DNA from: an uncultured euryarchaeote
Lineage (GTDB): Archaea > Thermoplasmatota > Poseidoniia > Poseidoniales > Poseidoniaceae
Assembly: GCA_937897365.1 (NCBI GenBank)
Contig: CALCOP010000218.1
Coordinates: 1-26,634, forward strand
Length of the DNA: 26,634 bases
Reading direction: 5' to 3'
Shown piece after piece: positions 16,437-23,574 of the stretch (position 1 is its first letter; every line of letters begins with the position of its first letter). The notes beneath the pieces were generated by a model. The model saw nothing but the letters and a program-made list of their open reading frames with translations. It had not been told where the DNA came from and searched no databases. The position numbers and the translations under genes were made by a program.

Positions 16437-17687
16437 ATGTCTGGTCATATAACCGGTCTCGATGCACGTATGATTCTCGACAGTCGTGGTAATCCAACGG
16501 TGGAAGTAGATTGCTACGTTGACGGTAATTTACTCGGACGAGCAGCAGTCCCCTCTGGCGCCTCAACTGGGGCTTATGAATCGTTAGAAATGCGTGACGG
16601 TGATGCTTCGAAATATCTCGGTAAGGGTGTGACGCAAGCGGTTCACAATGTCACCGAGCGAATTGAAGAAGTATTACTGGGCATGCCTGTTGACGAACAA
16701 CGCATTCTCGACGAACTCATGATTGAACTCGATGGAACTCCAAACAAAGCCGAACTTGGGGCGAACGCCATGCTCGGTGCTTCACTTGCTTGCCTTCACT
16801 CTGGTGCTGCCTACCATGAGTTGCCTCTTTGGAAATATATCGGCGGTGTTGCTGGAGGGTTGATGCCAGTTCCTATGCTGAACATCCTCAACGGTGGCGC
16901 ACATGCAGCAAGTAATGTTGATGTCCAGGAATTTATGGTTATGCCCCATGGTTTTGATACGTTTGAAGAAGGACTTCGAGCGGGTGTTGAGACCTACCAT
17001 GCTCTGAAAAAAGAACTCAAATCAGATGGTCTTCTCGGTGGAGTTGGCGATGAGGGCGGATTTGCTCCAAACCTCTCTGCAAATGAAGACGGCCTCAGAT
17101 ATATGGTTCGAGCGATTGAGAGTGCGGGTTACTCTGTCGATGAAATGGGAATTGCGATGGATGTAGCGGCCACTGAGTTTCACAAAGAAGATGGCTATCA
17201 TATCGACGGAAAAGTTCTGACAAGTGAACAATTGTCGGATGTGTATTCCGGCTGGCTTGATGAATATCCAATCCTTTCTATTGAGGATGGCTTTGGAGAA
17301 GATGATTGGCGCGGTTGGACCGATTTCACTAAACGCGAAGGTCATAGGGTTCAATCAGTAGGTGATGATCTGTTTGTGACTCAGTCTGAGCGACTCGCCC
17401 AAGGTATTGAATTAGGTGCAGCAAATGCAATGTTGGTTAAGTTCAACCAAGTCGGCACAGTGACTGAAACACTCGAAGCAATGGATTTGGCAACTTCAAA
17501 CGGCTTCAATAATGTCATTTCTCATCGCAGCGGTGAAACTGAAGATGTTACCATTGCTGACCTTGCGGTAGGTACTCGTGCCGGCCAAATTAAGACGGGC
17601 GCTCCAGCTCGAAGTGATCGGGTGGCAAAGTACAATCAATTACTTCGAATATCAGCGGACGTCGAAGAATATCGCTCTCCGTTTTGA
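16437..17687 (+). CDS. eno: Enolase (phosphopyruvate hydratase)
   Basis: The enzyme converts 2-phosphoglycerate to phosphoenolpyruvate in glycolysis and gluconeogenesis. The start at ATG 16437 gives 416 residues, the normal enolase length, beginning with ITGLDARMILDSRGNPTVEV. The flexible loop PSGASTGAYES (39-49) is intact. Metal-ligand segments IAMDVAATEF, SIEDGFGEDDW and VGDDLFVT are all present. The signature MLVKFNQVGTVTET and the end segment SHRSGETEDVTIADLAV are complete. In-frame sequence upstream to 16380 lacks homology and is excluded. A fasciclin gene follows after about 50 bases with its own likely promoter. Confidence 0.98.
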   Translation: MSGHITGLDARMILDSRGNPTVEVDCYVDGNLLGRAAVPSGASTGAYESLEMRDGDASKYLGKGVTQAVHNVTERIEEVLLGMPVDEQRILDELMIELDGTPNKAELGANAMLGASLACLHSGAAYHELPLWKYIGGVAGGLMPVPMLNILNGGAHAASNVDVQEFMVMPHGFDTFEEGLRAGVETYHALKKELKSDGLLGGVGDEGGFAPNLSANEDGLRYMVRAIESAGYSVDEMGIAMDVAATEFHKEDGYHIDGKVLTSEQLSDVYSGWLDEYPILSIEDGFGEDDWRGWTDFTKREGHRVQSVGDDLFVTQSERLAQGIELGAANAMLVKFNQVGTVTETLEAMDLATSNGFNNVISHRSGETEDVTIADLAVGTRAGQIKTGAPARSDRVAKYNQLLRISADVEEYRSPF

Positions 17688-17708
17688 TAGCACTGTTCAT
17701 TACAGTTG

Positions 17709-17716
17709 TTTAAGTA
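17709..17716 (+). promoter_or_regulatory. TATA-like box of the fasciclin gene
   Basis: TTTAAGTA is centred about 28 bases before the ATG at 17740, and no Shine-Dalgarno sequence is adjacent. It separates the fasciclin gene from enolase as its own unit. Confidence 0.45.
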
Positions 17717-17739
17717 GGGGTTGTGTCGCAATCGACATC

Positions 17740-20307
17740 ATGAAGCGAATACTAACATCTCTCATTTTAGCAAGCCTACTGATTTCGACACTACCTCTCA
17801 ATGTGTCTGCAGACGATACTGAAGATATTCCCACAAATGCCGCAGCCACCGGAGTTCATGACTCCCTCGTTGCTGCACTGACTCACGCAGATCTCGTAAC
17901 TACCTTGCAAGGCAACGGCCCATTCACGGTCTTTGCTCCAACCGACCAAGCCTTTATCGACGCAGGTATCGATTTGTCAACATTTGACACTGATGAAGAA
18001 AATGCTACACTTGTTGACATTCTCACCTATCACGTTGTCTCCGGAAAAGTGATGTCTACAGATTTGTCTGACAGCACTGCAGCAGATGCACTCAACGGCG
18101 ACAAGCTCTCCTTCTCCGTGAGCGCAACCGAAGTAAAGGTCAACGATGCAGTTGTCACAACCGCAGATGTTGAAGCATCAAACGGCGTTATTCACGTCAT
18201 CGACAAGGTATTACTGCCACCAGTAGACGTTTTCGTCAGTGACGGTTCTATGGCATCTCCTTACTACCAATTCTACACCGACTCAGCGGCAACCAGCCCC
18301 ATGACGGAGGTTGACATTACAAAGAACTACAAGTTCCAAAGACTCAACAACCCATCCACCCACCCCTTCTACATTAGCGACAGCGGTTATGAGGCTGAAT
18401 CAAGTGCGGAAATCTTCATCGCAGGAGATGGAACCAGCACATCAGGCATCTCAAACGCAGAATCATTCACCGTCTTCTTCAAGGACGGATTCACTGTTGA
18501 AGACACGCTCAGTTACTACTGCACAGTCCATTCAGGTATGGTTGCTGACTTTGCTCTCGTAACACCAACCGTTCTCGAGGACATCCCAACTGTAGCAACA
18601 AGCACAGGAGTTCACACTGCATTAGTTGCAGCGCTTGCTCAAGCTAACCTTGTGGCAACGCTACAAGGAACAGGACCGTTCACGGTCTTCGCACCGACAG
18701 ATGCAGCGTTTGCCGATGCAGGTATTGATTTGGCCTCCTTCGACACAGATGAAGAAAACGCAACGCTTGTCGACATCCTCACCTATCACGTTGTATCCGG
18801 TAACGTTCTATCGACTGCACTAACAGATGGCCTGACCGCTACCGCACTCAACGGTGATGATGTTACATTCACTGTCAATGCAGATGGTGTTAAGGTGAAC
18901 GATGCCAATGTCGTAACAGCTGACGTTGCAGCATCCAATGGCGTTGTTCACGTAATCGACAAGGTCTTGATGCCTCCAGCAGATCTGGTAGACATTCCAG
19001 CCGTCGCAACAAGCACTGGAGTTCACACTGCCTTGGTTGCAGCACTCGCTCAAGCCAATCTTGTGGCTACACTACAGGGAACAGGGCCGTTCACGGTCTT
19101 TGCACCGACAGATGCAGCATTTACTGCAGCAGGTATCGACCTGGCTACCTTCGACACTGATGAAGAAAACGCAACGCTTGTCGACATTCTCACCTACCAC
19201 GTAGTATCCGGCAGTGTTCTATCCACTGCACTGACAGATGGTCTAACCGCTACCGCACTCAACGGCGATGACGTAACATTCACAGTTAACGCAGACGGCG
19301 TTAAGGTAAACGATGCGAATGTCGTAACTGCTGATGTTGCAGCATCCAATGGTGTTGTTCACGTTATCGACAAGGTCTTGATGCCTCCAGCAGATCTGGT
19401 TGACATACCAGCCGTCGCTACAAGCACTGGAGTTCACACCGCATTGGTTGCAGCACTTGCGCAAGCCAATCTTGTGGCAACGCTACAAGGAACAGGACCG
19501 TTCACGGTCTTCGCACCGACAGATGCAGCATTCACTGCAGCAGGTATCGACCTGGCTACCTTTGACACTGATGAAGAAAACGCAACGCTTGTCGATATCC
19601 TCACCTATCACGTTGTATCTGGTAGTGTTCTATCCACTGCGCTGACAGATGGCTTAACCGCCACGGCTCTTAACGGTGATAACGTCACTTTCACAGTTAA
19701 CGCAGATGGTGTCAAGGTAAACGATGCGAATGTCGTTACAGCTGATGTTGCAGCATCCAATGGTGTTGTCCATGTGATTGACAAGGTCTTGATGCCTCCA
19801 GCAGATACAGTCGTAGACCCTGAACCAGTAACTGACCCTGAACCAGTAACTGACCCTGAACCAGTACTCCCAGCATGTGATGCAGTTGTTCGAATCGCTC
19901 CAAGTGGATTGAAGTTCAGCCCGGCTGAAGTAACAATTACCGTTGGACAAACAGTCTGTTGGCAATGGGAAAACGAATCTATGGCTCACAACGTTCGACA
20001 AGTCGATGGTGATCAGTCAACAACCTACGCAGCGAATGGTGTAACATCTGGAACTGCAATGACAACCGTCGATTTCCGTTACACATTTGAGACGGATAGC
20101 ACTACCTTCTACTATGCATGTGAGCCTCACTTGGCTGCAGCAATGTATGGTAAGGTAATTGTTGGCGACGGTGGAGTTGTTCCAACGCCGCCCGCTGCCG
20201 ACAACACCGCAGATTCTGATGAAGAATCCGTTCCAGGGTTCTTGGTCGTAATGACGTCGATAGCACTTATCGGTGCAGCATTCGTCTCGTCACGCCGTAA
20301 TGAGTAA
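17740..20307 (+). CDS. Surface protein with four fasciclin (FAS1) domains, two cupredoxin-like domains and a PGF-type C-terminal signal
   Basis: The start at 17740 (MKRILTSLILASLL) gives a signal peptide and 855 residues. FAS1 domain 1 spans about 30-163. A cupredoxin-like domain (164-279) has His208, Cys261, His264 and Met267. Three nearly identical FAS1 domains begin at 281, 418 and 555, each with TVFAPTDAAF and HVIDKVLMPP. A PEPVTD linker leads to a plastocyanin-like domain (about 710-815) with type-1 copper ligands His750, Cys794, His797 and Met802; the C-x2-H-x4-M spacing is that of plastocyanin. The end is PGF (832-834), a hydrophobic stretch and SSRRNE, like PGF-CTERM sorting tails. 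FAS1 domains mediate adhesion; electron transfer by the cupredoxins is inferred. Anchoring by an archaeosortase is inferred. Confidence 0.93.
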   Translation: MKRILTSLILASLLISTLPLNVSADDTEDIPTNAAATGVHDSLVAALTHADLVTTLQGNGPFTVFAPTDQAFIDAGIDLSTFDTDEENATLVDILTYHVVSGKVMSTDLSDSTAADALNGDKLSFSVSATEVKVNDAVVTTADVEASNGVIHVIDKVLLPPVDVFVSDGSMASPYYQFYTDSAATSPMTEVDITKNYKFQRLNNPSTHPFYISDSGYEAESSAEIFIAGDGTSTSGISNAESFTVFFKDGFTVEDTLSYYCTVHSGMVADFALVTPTVLEDIPTVATSTGVHTALVAALAQANLVATLQGTGPFTVFAPTDAAFADAGIDLASFDTDEENATLVDILTYHVVSGNVLSTALTDGLTATALNGDDVTFTVNADGVKVNDANVVTADVAASNGVVHVIDKVLMPPADLVDIPAVATSTGVHTALVAALAQANLVATLQGTGPFTVFAPTDAAFTAAGIDLATFDTDEENATLVDILTYHVVSGSVLSTALTDGLTATALNGDDVTFTVNADGVKVNDANVVTADVAASNGVVHVIDKVLMPPADLVDIPAVATSTGVHTALVAALAQANLVATLQGTGPFTVFAPTDAAFTAAGIDLATFDTDEENATLVDILTYHVVSGSVLSTALTDGLTATALNGDNVTFTVNADGVKVNDANVVTADVAASNGVVHVIDKVLMPPADTVVDPEPVTDPEPVTDPEPVLPACDAVVRIAPSGLKFSPAEVTITVGQTVCWQWENESMAHNVRQVDGDQSTTYAANGVTSGTAMTTVDFRYTFETDSTTFYYACEPHLAAAMYGKVIVGDGGVVPTPPAADNTADSDEESVPGFLVVMTSIALIGAAFVSSRRNE
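18580..19812 (+). repeat. Three tandem 411-base repeats encoding FAS1 domains
   Basis: Units are 18580-18990, 18991-19401 and 19402-19812, each exactly 137 codons. Protein sequence is almost the same in all three; differences are a few residues such as ADAGIDLAS versus TAAGIDLAT. Most base changes are at third positions. The first FAS1 domain of the gene is clearly more diverged. Confidence 0.92.
19816..19866 (+). repeat. Short 18-base coding repeat (DPEPVT linker)
   Basis: About three copies of an 18-base unit encoding DPEPVT form the Pro/Glu-rich linker before the plastocyanin-like domain. The copies are identical in sequence, suggesting recent slippage. Confidence 0.8.
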
Positions 20308-20333
20308 TGCTCTTGTGATTCTGATATTGTTGC

Positions 20334-20363
20334 CACCTTTGCTGTGATTCTCATTCAAAGGTG
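20334..20363 (+). terminator. Inverted repeat after the fasciclin gene, possible hairpin
   Basis: CACCTTTG (20334-20341) and CAAAGGTG (20356-20363) form a perfect 8-base inverted repeat with a 14-base loop, 26 bases after the stop at 20307. There is no following T-run on the + strand. It may be a terminator, mRNA-end structure or operator for the gene at 20407. Confidence 0.3.
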
Positions 20364-20406
20364 CGACATATCAAAGAACAAGGGTTGACTCCTATGAACG
20401 AACATC

Positions 20407-20820
20407 ATGGGCGAATCACCACGAAAAACCCGCGATCTTGACCACCTAATGGAACAGAACTCTACCGAGTTGGACTTCCTCTCTGCATACGGGGGGGCCA
20501 TGTCAGGGGGAGACGGCGCAGCGATCTTTGCTGCGTTGCGCCGCTTCCTCAAGGCTGGCAGGGTTGAAACCGATTTACGCAAGGGTGAAACATCCTTGAG
20601 CTTCGGTTTTGGTGAGGCATCAGTGAGTGATAATGGATGTGTCATTACATTCAGCGGTAAGAATTTACCGTTAGTAGAAAGTGATCTCCAGCAAACAGGT
20701 TTTGTTCAAGGAAGTATTTCCAAAAATCGTAGTTCTTGCACGGTGACAATGGTTGAATGGAGTATTGAGCAACGCCGCTTTATCGAGCGCCTTGTCGAAT
20801 ACCTCAATCACGGCGATTGA
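20407..20820 (+). CDS. Small uncharacterised protein
   Basis: The protein is 137 residues; I do not recognise a family. It starts with a charged helix-like segment, then a Gly-rich stretch (YGGAMSGGDGAAIFAALRRF). Beta-strand-like sequence follows (ETSLSFGFGEASV, NGCVITFSG), and a final helix (IEQRRFIERLVEYLN). There is no signal peptide or transmembrane helix. The final part overlaps the convergent secreted-protein gene by 17 bases. Codon content and an uninterrupted frame filling the gap support a real gene. Confidence 0.65.
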   Translation: MGESPRKTRDLDHLMEQNSTELDFLSAYGGAMSGGDGAAIFAALRRFLKAGRVETDLRKGETSLSFGFGEASVSDNGCVITFSGKNLPLVESDLQQTGFVQGSISKNRSSCTVTMVEWSIEQRRFIERLVEYLNHGD

Positions 20821-21379
20821 TTGCAGCAGCAATCATTACACTTGCCCCAGCCAACAGCACGCTGAAGCCGGGAATAGATTCACTCTCTGTGCCAGTATCA
20901 CATTTACCGTCCTTGTAATCTACACCGCCCCAACCTGAGTCTTGTTGAAAGTAACAAGAAGACCATGTTGTGTACCAATCACCGCTAGGGAAATTGGTAT
21001 AGGTGTCATCACTGTAAATCGCTTTGACACGCCAGTTCACGTACGTGTGGTCTGATGGGGGTGTCAAAGAAACATATTGCATCTTATCGTCAATCGTTGC
21101 TTCCATCAATACCGGCGGGTCGCACACGCCGTTATTGGTACACACCTGTGTTGTAATTTCAAACGTTGTGCCGTTTTCATAGGCATCATCATCCATGACG
21201 AGGGATAATTCCCAAGTCTGGCCATCTGTAGAAGGAGTCGTTCGAGTTGCAACTGAGAAAGGAACGTCTTCATCAGAAGGCGATACGTCTTCACCCGCTG
21301 CGGCATCGCTGGCCGTTGCACTCATCGGCGTTATCATCAGTACTATGAACACTGAAAGAAGAGCATTGTATAGATTCAT
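20804..21379 (-). CDS. Secreted protein with PGF-type C-terminal sorting signal
   Basis: The protein is 191 residues with a signal peptide (about 1-23, ATA|S). A single beta-rich domain (about 40-160) includes Cys pairs (VCTNNGVCDPP and SSCYF...GKC). Its C-terminus is ESIPGF (PGF at 170-172), a hydrophobic stretch and INRRD, the same type of tail as the fasciclin protein. The tail suggests PGF-CTERM processing and surface anchoring; the ectodomain family is not recognised. A TATTTA box lies about 24 bases upstream. It overlaps the convergent 20407 gene by 17 bases. Confidence 0.75.
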   Translation of the reverse strand: MNLYNALLSVFIVLMITPMSATASDAAAGEDVSPSDEDVPFSVATRTTPSTDGQTWELSLVMDDDAYENGTTFEITTQVCTNNGVCDPPVLMEATIDDKMQYVSLTPPSDHTYVNWRVKAIYSDDTYTNFPSGDWYTTWSSCYFQQDSGWGGVDYKDGKCDTGTESESIPGFSVLLAGASVMIAAAINRRD

Positions 21380-21400
21380 GCCATTGCTAATGCGTGGTCG

Positions 21401-21406
21401 TATTTA
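21401..21406 (-). promoter_or_regulatory. TATA-like box for the secreted PGF protein
   Basis: TATTTA (TAAATA on the minus strand) is centred about 24 bases before the ATG at 21379. This fits a leaderless promoter and lies downstream of the PUA gene's stop. Confidence 0.45.
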
Positions 21407-21429
21407 GGTGTAAGGTGTAGATTTTCAAA

Positions 21430-21939
21430 TCACAATTCCATATCCCAGAGTTCGTCGCCAACCCAGTGAAGCGTTTTGATTCCTTTTCCTTTGGTCATTG
21501 AAACTAAATCTTCAGCATTCATGGTTGCCCATCCGATGGCAAGAGGTCGCTTGTGCGTCATGTCTCGAATCCATACAAGGTCTCCAACACCAATGCTCGC
21601 ATCAGCTCCATGGACACCCGCAACCATGCAGTCTGCACCTTTCATCAAAAAGGGTATTGCGCCATGATCGACCTCAACCCATTTTGCAGCATCATCGTGT
21701 TCAAGAAAACCGCGAAGTGTGAGAAAAACAAAACGCACATTGTCGTCATTTTCAACCTCGATTGCCTTTGCAATTTTATCGACCAATACCATGGTCCAGG
21801 GGCCATATTCAGCCATTTCAAGAAAAGCGCCATCGACTTCAAGGTCGATACTCAGTGCTTTCTCGAGGTTATTGAGCAGTGGTGCAATTTTCTTACGACG
21901 TACTGGACGTCGTTTTTTCATGCTCCAATCCCGGCTCAT
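21430..21939 (-). CDS. PUA-domain RNA-binding protein, MCT-1/Tma20-like
   Basis: The protein is 169 residues. A basic N-terminus (MKKRRPVRRKK) leads to an N-terminal domain with GPWTMVLVDKIAKAIEV. A PUA domain (about 87-163) contains VDHGAIPFLMKGADCMVAGV, VGDLVWI and PLAIGWATM. This arrangement is that of archaeal homologues of MCTS1/Tma20, which work in translation initiation and ribosome recycling in eukaryotes. RNA or ribosome binding is inferred from the family. The start could be ATG 21939 or 21921. It is divergent from the FAH-family gene. Confidence 0.85.
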   Translation of the reverse strand: MSRDWSMKKRRPVRRKKIAPLLNNLEKALSIDLEVDGAFLEMAEYGPWTMVLVDKIAKAIEVENDDNVRFVFLTLRGFLEHDDAAKWVEVDHGAIPFLMKGADCMVAGVHGADASIGVGDLVWIRDMTHKRPLAIGWATMNAEDLVSMTKGKGIKTLHWVGDELWDMEL

Positions 21940-21970
21940 ACACTTACCAAGTCACTTCACTTTTTGACGC

Positions 21971-22624
21971 TTGGCTAACCCTGTGGTTGATGAAGGTGAA
22001 ACGCTTGGTGCGACCATGGCCCTGTGGTGTACGATTCGAACATTTGCTGAACATGCGGCAGAATTAGGTAATTCGCAACCTTCCGTTCCGGTATTTTTTG
22101 TTAAACCTAACAATTGTCTTCAGAGGACAGGACCTATTTTGGTATCAAGTCACTCAGGAGAAGTCCATCACGAAGTTGAATGTGTTATTCGATTGGATGA
22201 ACATGCTCAACCCGAAGCGATTGCTGTGGGTTTAGATCTCACTGATCGTTTGACTCAAGGACAACTCCGTAGCGAGCAACTGCCTTGGACCAAGGGTAAA
22301 TGTTTCAGAGGAAGCGCATATGTTGGTCCTTTTGTTCAGTGGGACGATTCGTTTGAATCTCTGGTCGATGAACATCTCCATTTGACAATCAACTTGTGGG
22401 TGAACGAGGTCCTCGTTCAATCTGCTCGCTTGAGCGAGATGACAATTTCTCCAGCAGCTCAAAGAAGTGAACTGCTTACTTGGGCACCGGTTTCTGCGGG
22501 GGATTACCTCTTCACCGGAACGCCTTCAGGCGTAGGCCAGTTGCATCCAGAAGATCACGTTTATGCAACTCTTGAATCGCATGATGGCACGGTCTTATCG
22601 TTTATTGACACGCGGTGCGATTAG
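21971..22624 (+). CDS. Fumarylacetoacetate hydrolase (FAH)-family enzyme
   Basis: FAH-fold hydrolases or isomerases act on C-C bonds of acylpyruvates and related diketo acids, using a divalent metal. Seen here are VFFVKPNNCL, GEVHHEVECVIRL (metal-binding Glu residues), AVGLDLTDR (Asp), the LPWTKGKCFRGSAYVGPFV loop, and the C-terminal TGTPSGVGQL turn. The length of about 200-217 residues matches short FAHD1/YcgM-like enzymes. The start is uncertain: TTG 21971, GTG 21983 or ATG 22016. The last leaves the most room for a promoter but cuts close to the first strand. The substrate is not known; oxaloacetate or acylpyruvate activity is typical of the family. Confidence 0.87.
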   Translation: MANPVVDEGETLGATMALWCTIRTFAEHAAELGNSQPSVPVFFVKPNNCLQRTGPILVSSHSGEVHHEVECVIRLDEHAQPEAIAVGLDLTDRLTQGQLRSEQLPWTKGKCFRGSAYVGPFVQWDDSFESLVDEHLHLTINLWVNEVLVQSARLSEMTISPAAQRSELLTWAPVSAGDYLFTGTPSGVGQLHPEDHVYATLESHDGTVLSFIDTRCD

Positions 22625-22664
22625 GGTTGCTTTCTTATATGCCCTGTTGGTGGATTGGCTCTGC

Positions 22665-22670
22665 AAGGTG
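22665..22670 (+). promoter_or_regulatory. Shine-Dalgarno site of the S8e gene
   Basis: AAGGTG ends eight bases before the ATG at 22679. It excludes the in-frame ATG at 22655. Confidence 0.6.
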
Positions 22671-22678
22671 GCATCATA

Positions 22679-23059
22679 ATGGCTCAATGGCATGGTATCT
22701 CTCGACGAAAACCCAGTGGCGGACGCAAAGTACAGGCTCGCAGCAAGCGTTCTACTGAAATCTCCTCTGAGAAGCAAATGGCTCTTGTTGGAGAACCAAA
22801 GCGTAAGATTTACCGCCGAACTGGTGGAAACACACTGGTTCGTGTGATGTCTGAAAATCGCGTTTCAATTAACAATCCTAAGAAGGGAACGACCACCATT
22901 GGAACCATTCACAACGTTATTGAGAATGAATCAGATCCAAACTATGTTCGACGAAATATCTTGGTAAAAGGTGCAGTCATTGAAACCGACCAAGGACGTG
23001 TTCGAGTAACCTCTCGACCTGGGAAGGATGGCGTAATCAACGGTGTACTTCTCGATTGA
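22679..23059 (+). CDS. rps8e: Ribosomal protein eS8 (S8e)
   Basis: A small-subunit ribosomal protein shared by archaea and eukaryotes. The start at ATG 22679 is set by an AAGGTG site and by MAQWHGISRRKPSGGR, the usual beginning. The length of 126 residues is normal for archaea. Family segments KIYRRTGGNTLVRVM, NVIENESDPNYVRRN and ILVKGAVIETDQGRVRVTS are present. SRP19 follows after about 50 bases, so the two form a likely translation/secretion operon. Confidence 0.97.
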   Translation: MAQWHGISRRKPSGGRKVQARSKRSTEISSEKQMALVGEPKRKIYRRTGGNTLVRVMSENRVSINNPKKGTTTIGTIHNVIENESDPNYVRRNILVKGAVIETDQGRVRVTSRPGKDGVINGVLLD

Positions 23060-23101
23060 AGGCGTCGTAGGTTTCAAATCAATCACGCTCTTCGGAGTAT
23101 C

Positions 23102-23106
23102 AGGTG
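23102..23106 (+). promoter_or_regulatory. Shine-Dalgarno site deciding the SRP19 start
   Basis: AGGTG sits six bases before the ATG at 23113. It favours that start over GTG 23104, which overlaps the site itself. Confidence 0.55.
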
Positions 23107-23112
23107 TATGAC

Positions 23113-23574
23113 ATGGACCATAACCCCGACCGGATTTGTGTTTGGCCTGGTTACTTCAACACCCGTACTTCTCGAAGAAGTGGTCGAAGAGTTCCAAAAG
23201 ATTCCTCAGTCATTAAACCAGACCTTGAAGGGTTATTCCTTGCCGCACGTAAGCTTGGATTGAAGAAAATCAAGCGTGAAGAAGGAGTATCTCATCCCGC
23301 CCGCCCGCACATGAAAGAGGGGCGGATGTGGGTTTCGAGAGGCGGTTCAAAGCAATCAGTGGGCGCTAATTCAAAGGAAGAACTCTTGCAACTCATCGGC
23401 GCCCAATGGCGACAAATGCAACGCGATCAAAAAGAAGCGTCTGCTCAAAGAATCGCACAAGGCCCTCAAACTGGCGACCGTAGAGCCCGATCTCAAAGAA
23501 AAAGCCGAAGTGAGGATTCATCATCGAAGAAACGTTCGAGTTTCAAGAAGCGTTCAAGTTTCAAGAAGCGCTGA
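23113..23574 (+). CDS. srp19: Signal recognition particle 19 kDa protein
   Basis: SRP19 binds SRP RNA and promotes SRP54 loading for co-translational targeting. Family features are VWPGYFNTRTSRRSGRRVPK near the N-terminus, AARKLGL and the EEGVSHPARPHMKEGRMWV segment. With start ATG 23113 it has 153 residues, longer than the common 90-110 because of a basic, Ser-rich C-terminal tail (from about 115). That tail ends in two copies of SSFKKR, which look like recent duplication. The tail may contact RNA. Its stop abuts the BCAT stop with no gap. Confidence 0.92.
   Translation: MDHNPDRICVWPGYFNTRTSRRSGRRVPKDSSVIKPDLEGLFLAARKLGLKKIKREEGVSHPARPHMKEGRMWVSRGGSKQSVGANSKEELLQLIGAQWRQMQRDQKEASAQRIAQGPQTGDRRARSQRKSRSEDSSSKKRSSFKKRSSFKKR

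Noticed and set aside
17578..17739. Upstream start for the fasciclin gene inside enolase
   Set aside because: It would bury the signal peptide 54 residues inside and overlap enolase. ATG 17740 begins a classic signal peptide.
18580..19812. CRISPR-like array or mobile repeat
   Set aside because: The 411-base units are coding, contiguous and in frame, with no spacers; they are protein-domain repeats.
20306..20353. Possible 15-residue hydrophobic peptide overlapping the fasciclin stop
   Set aside because: It is too short, with no ribosome site and no other support; chance is sufficient.
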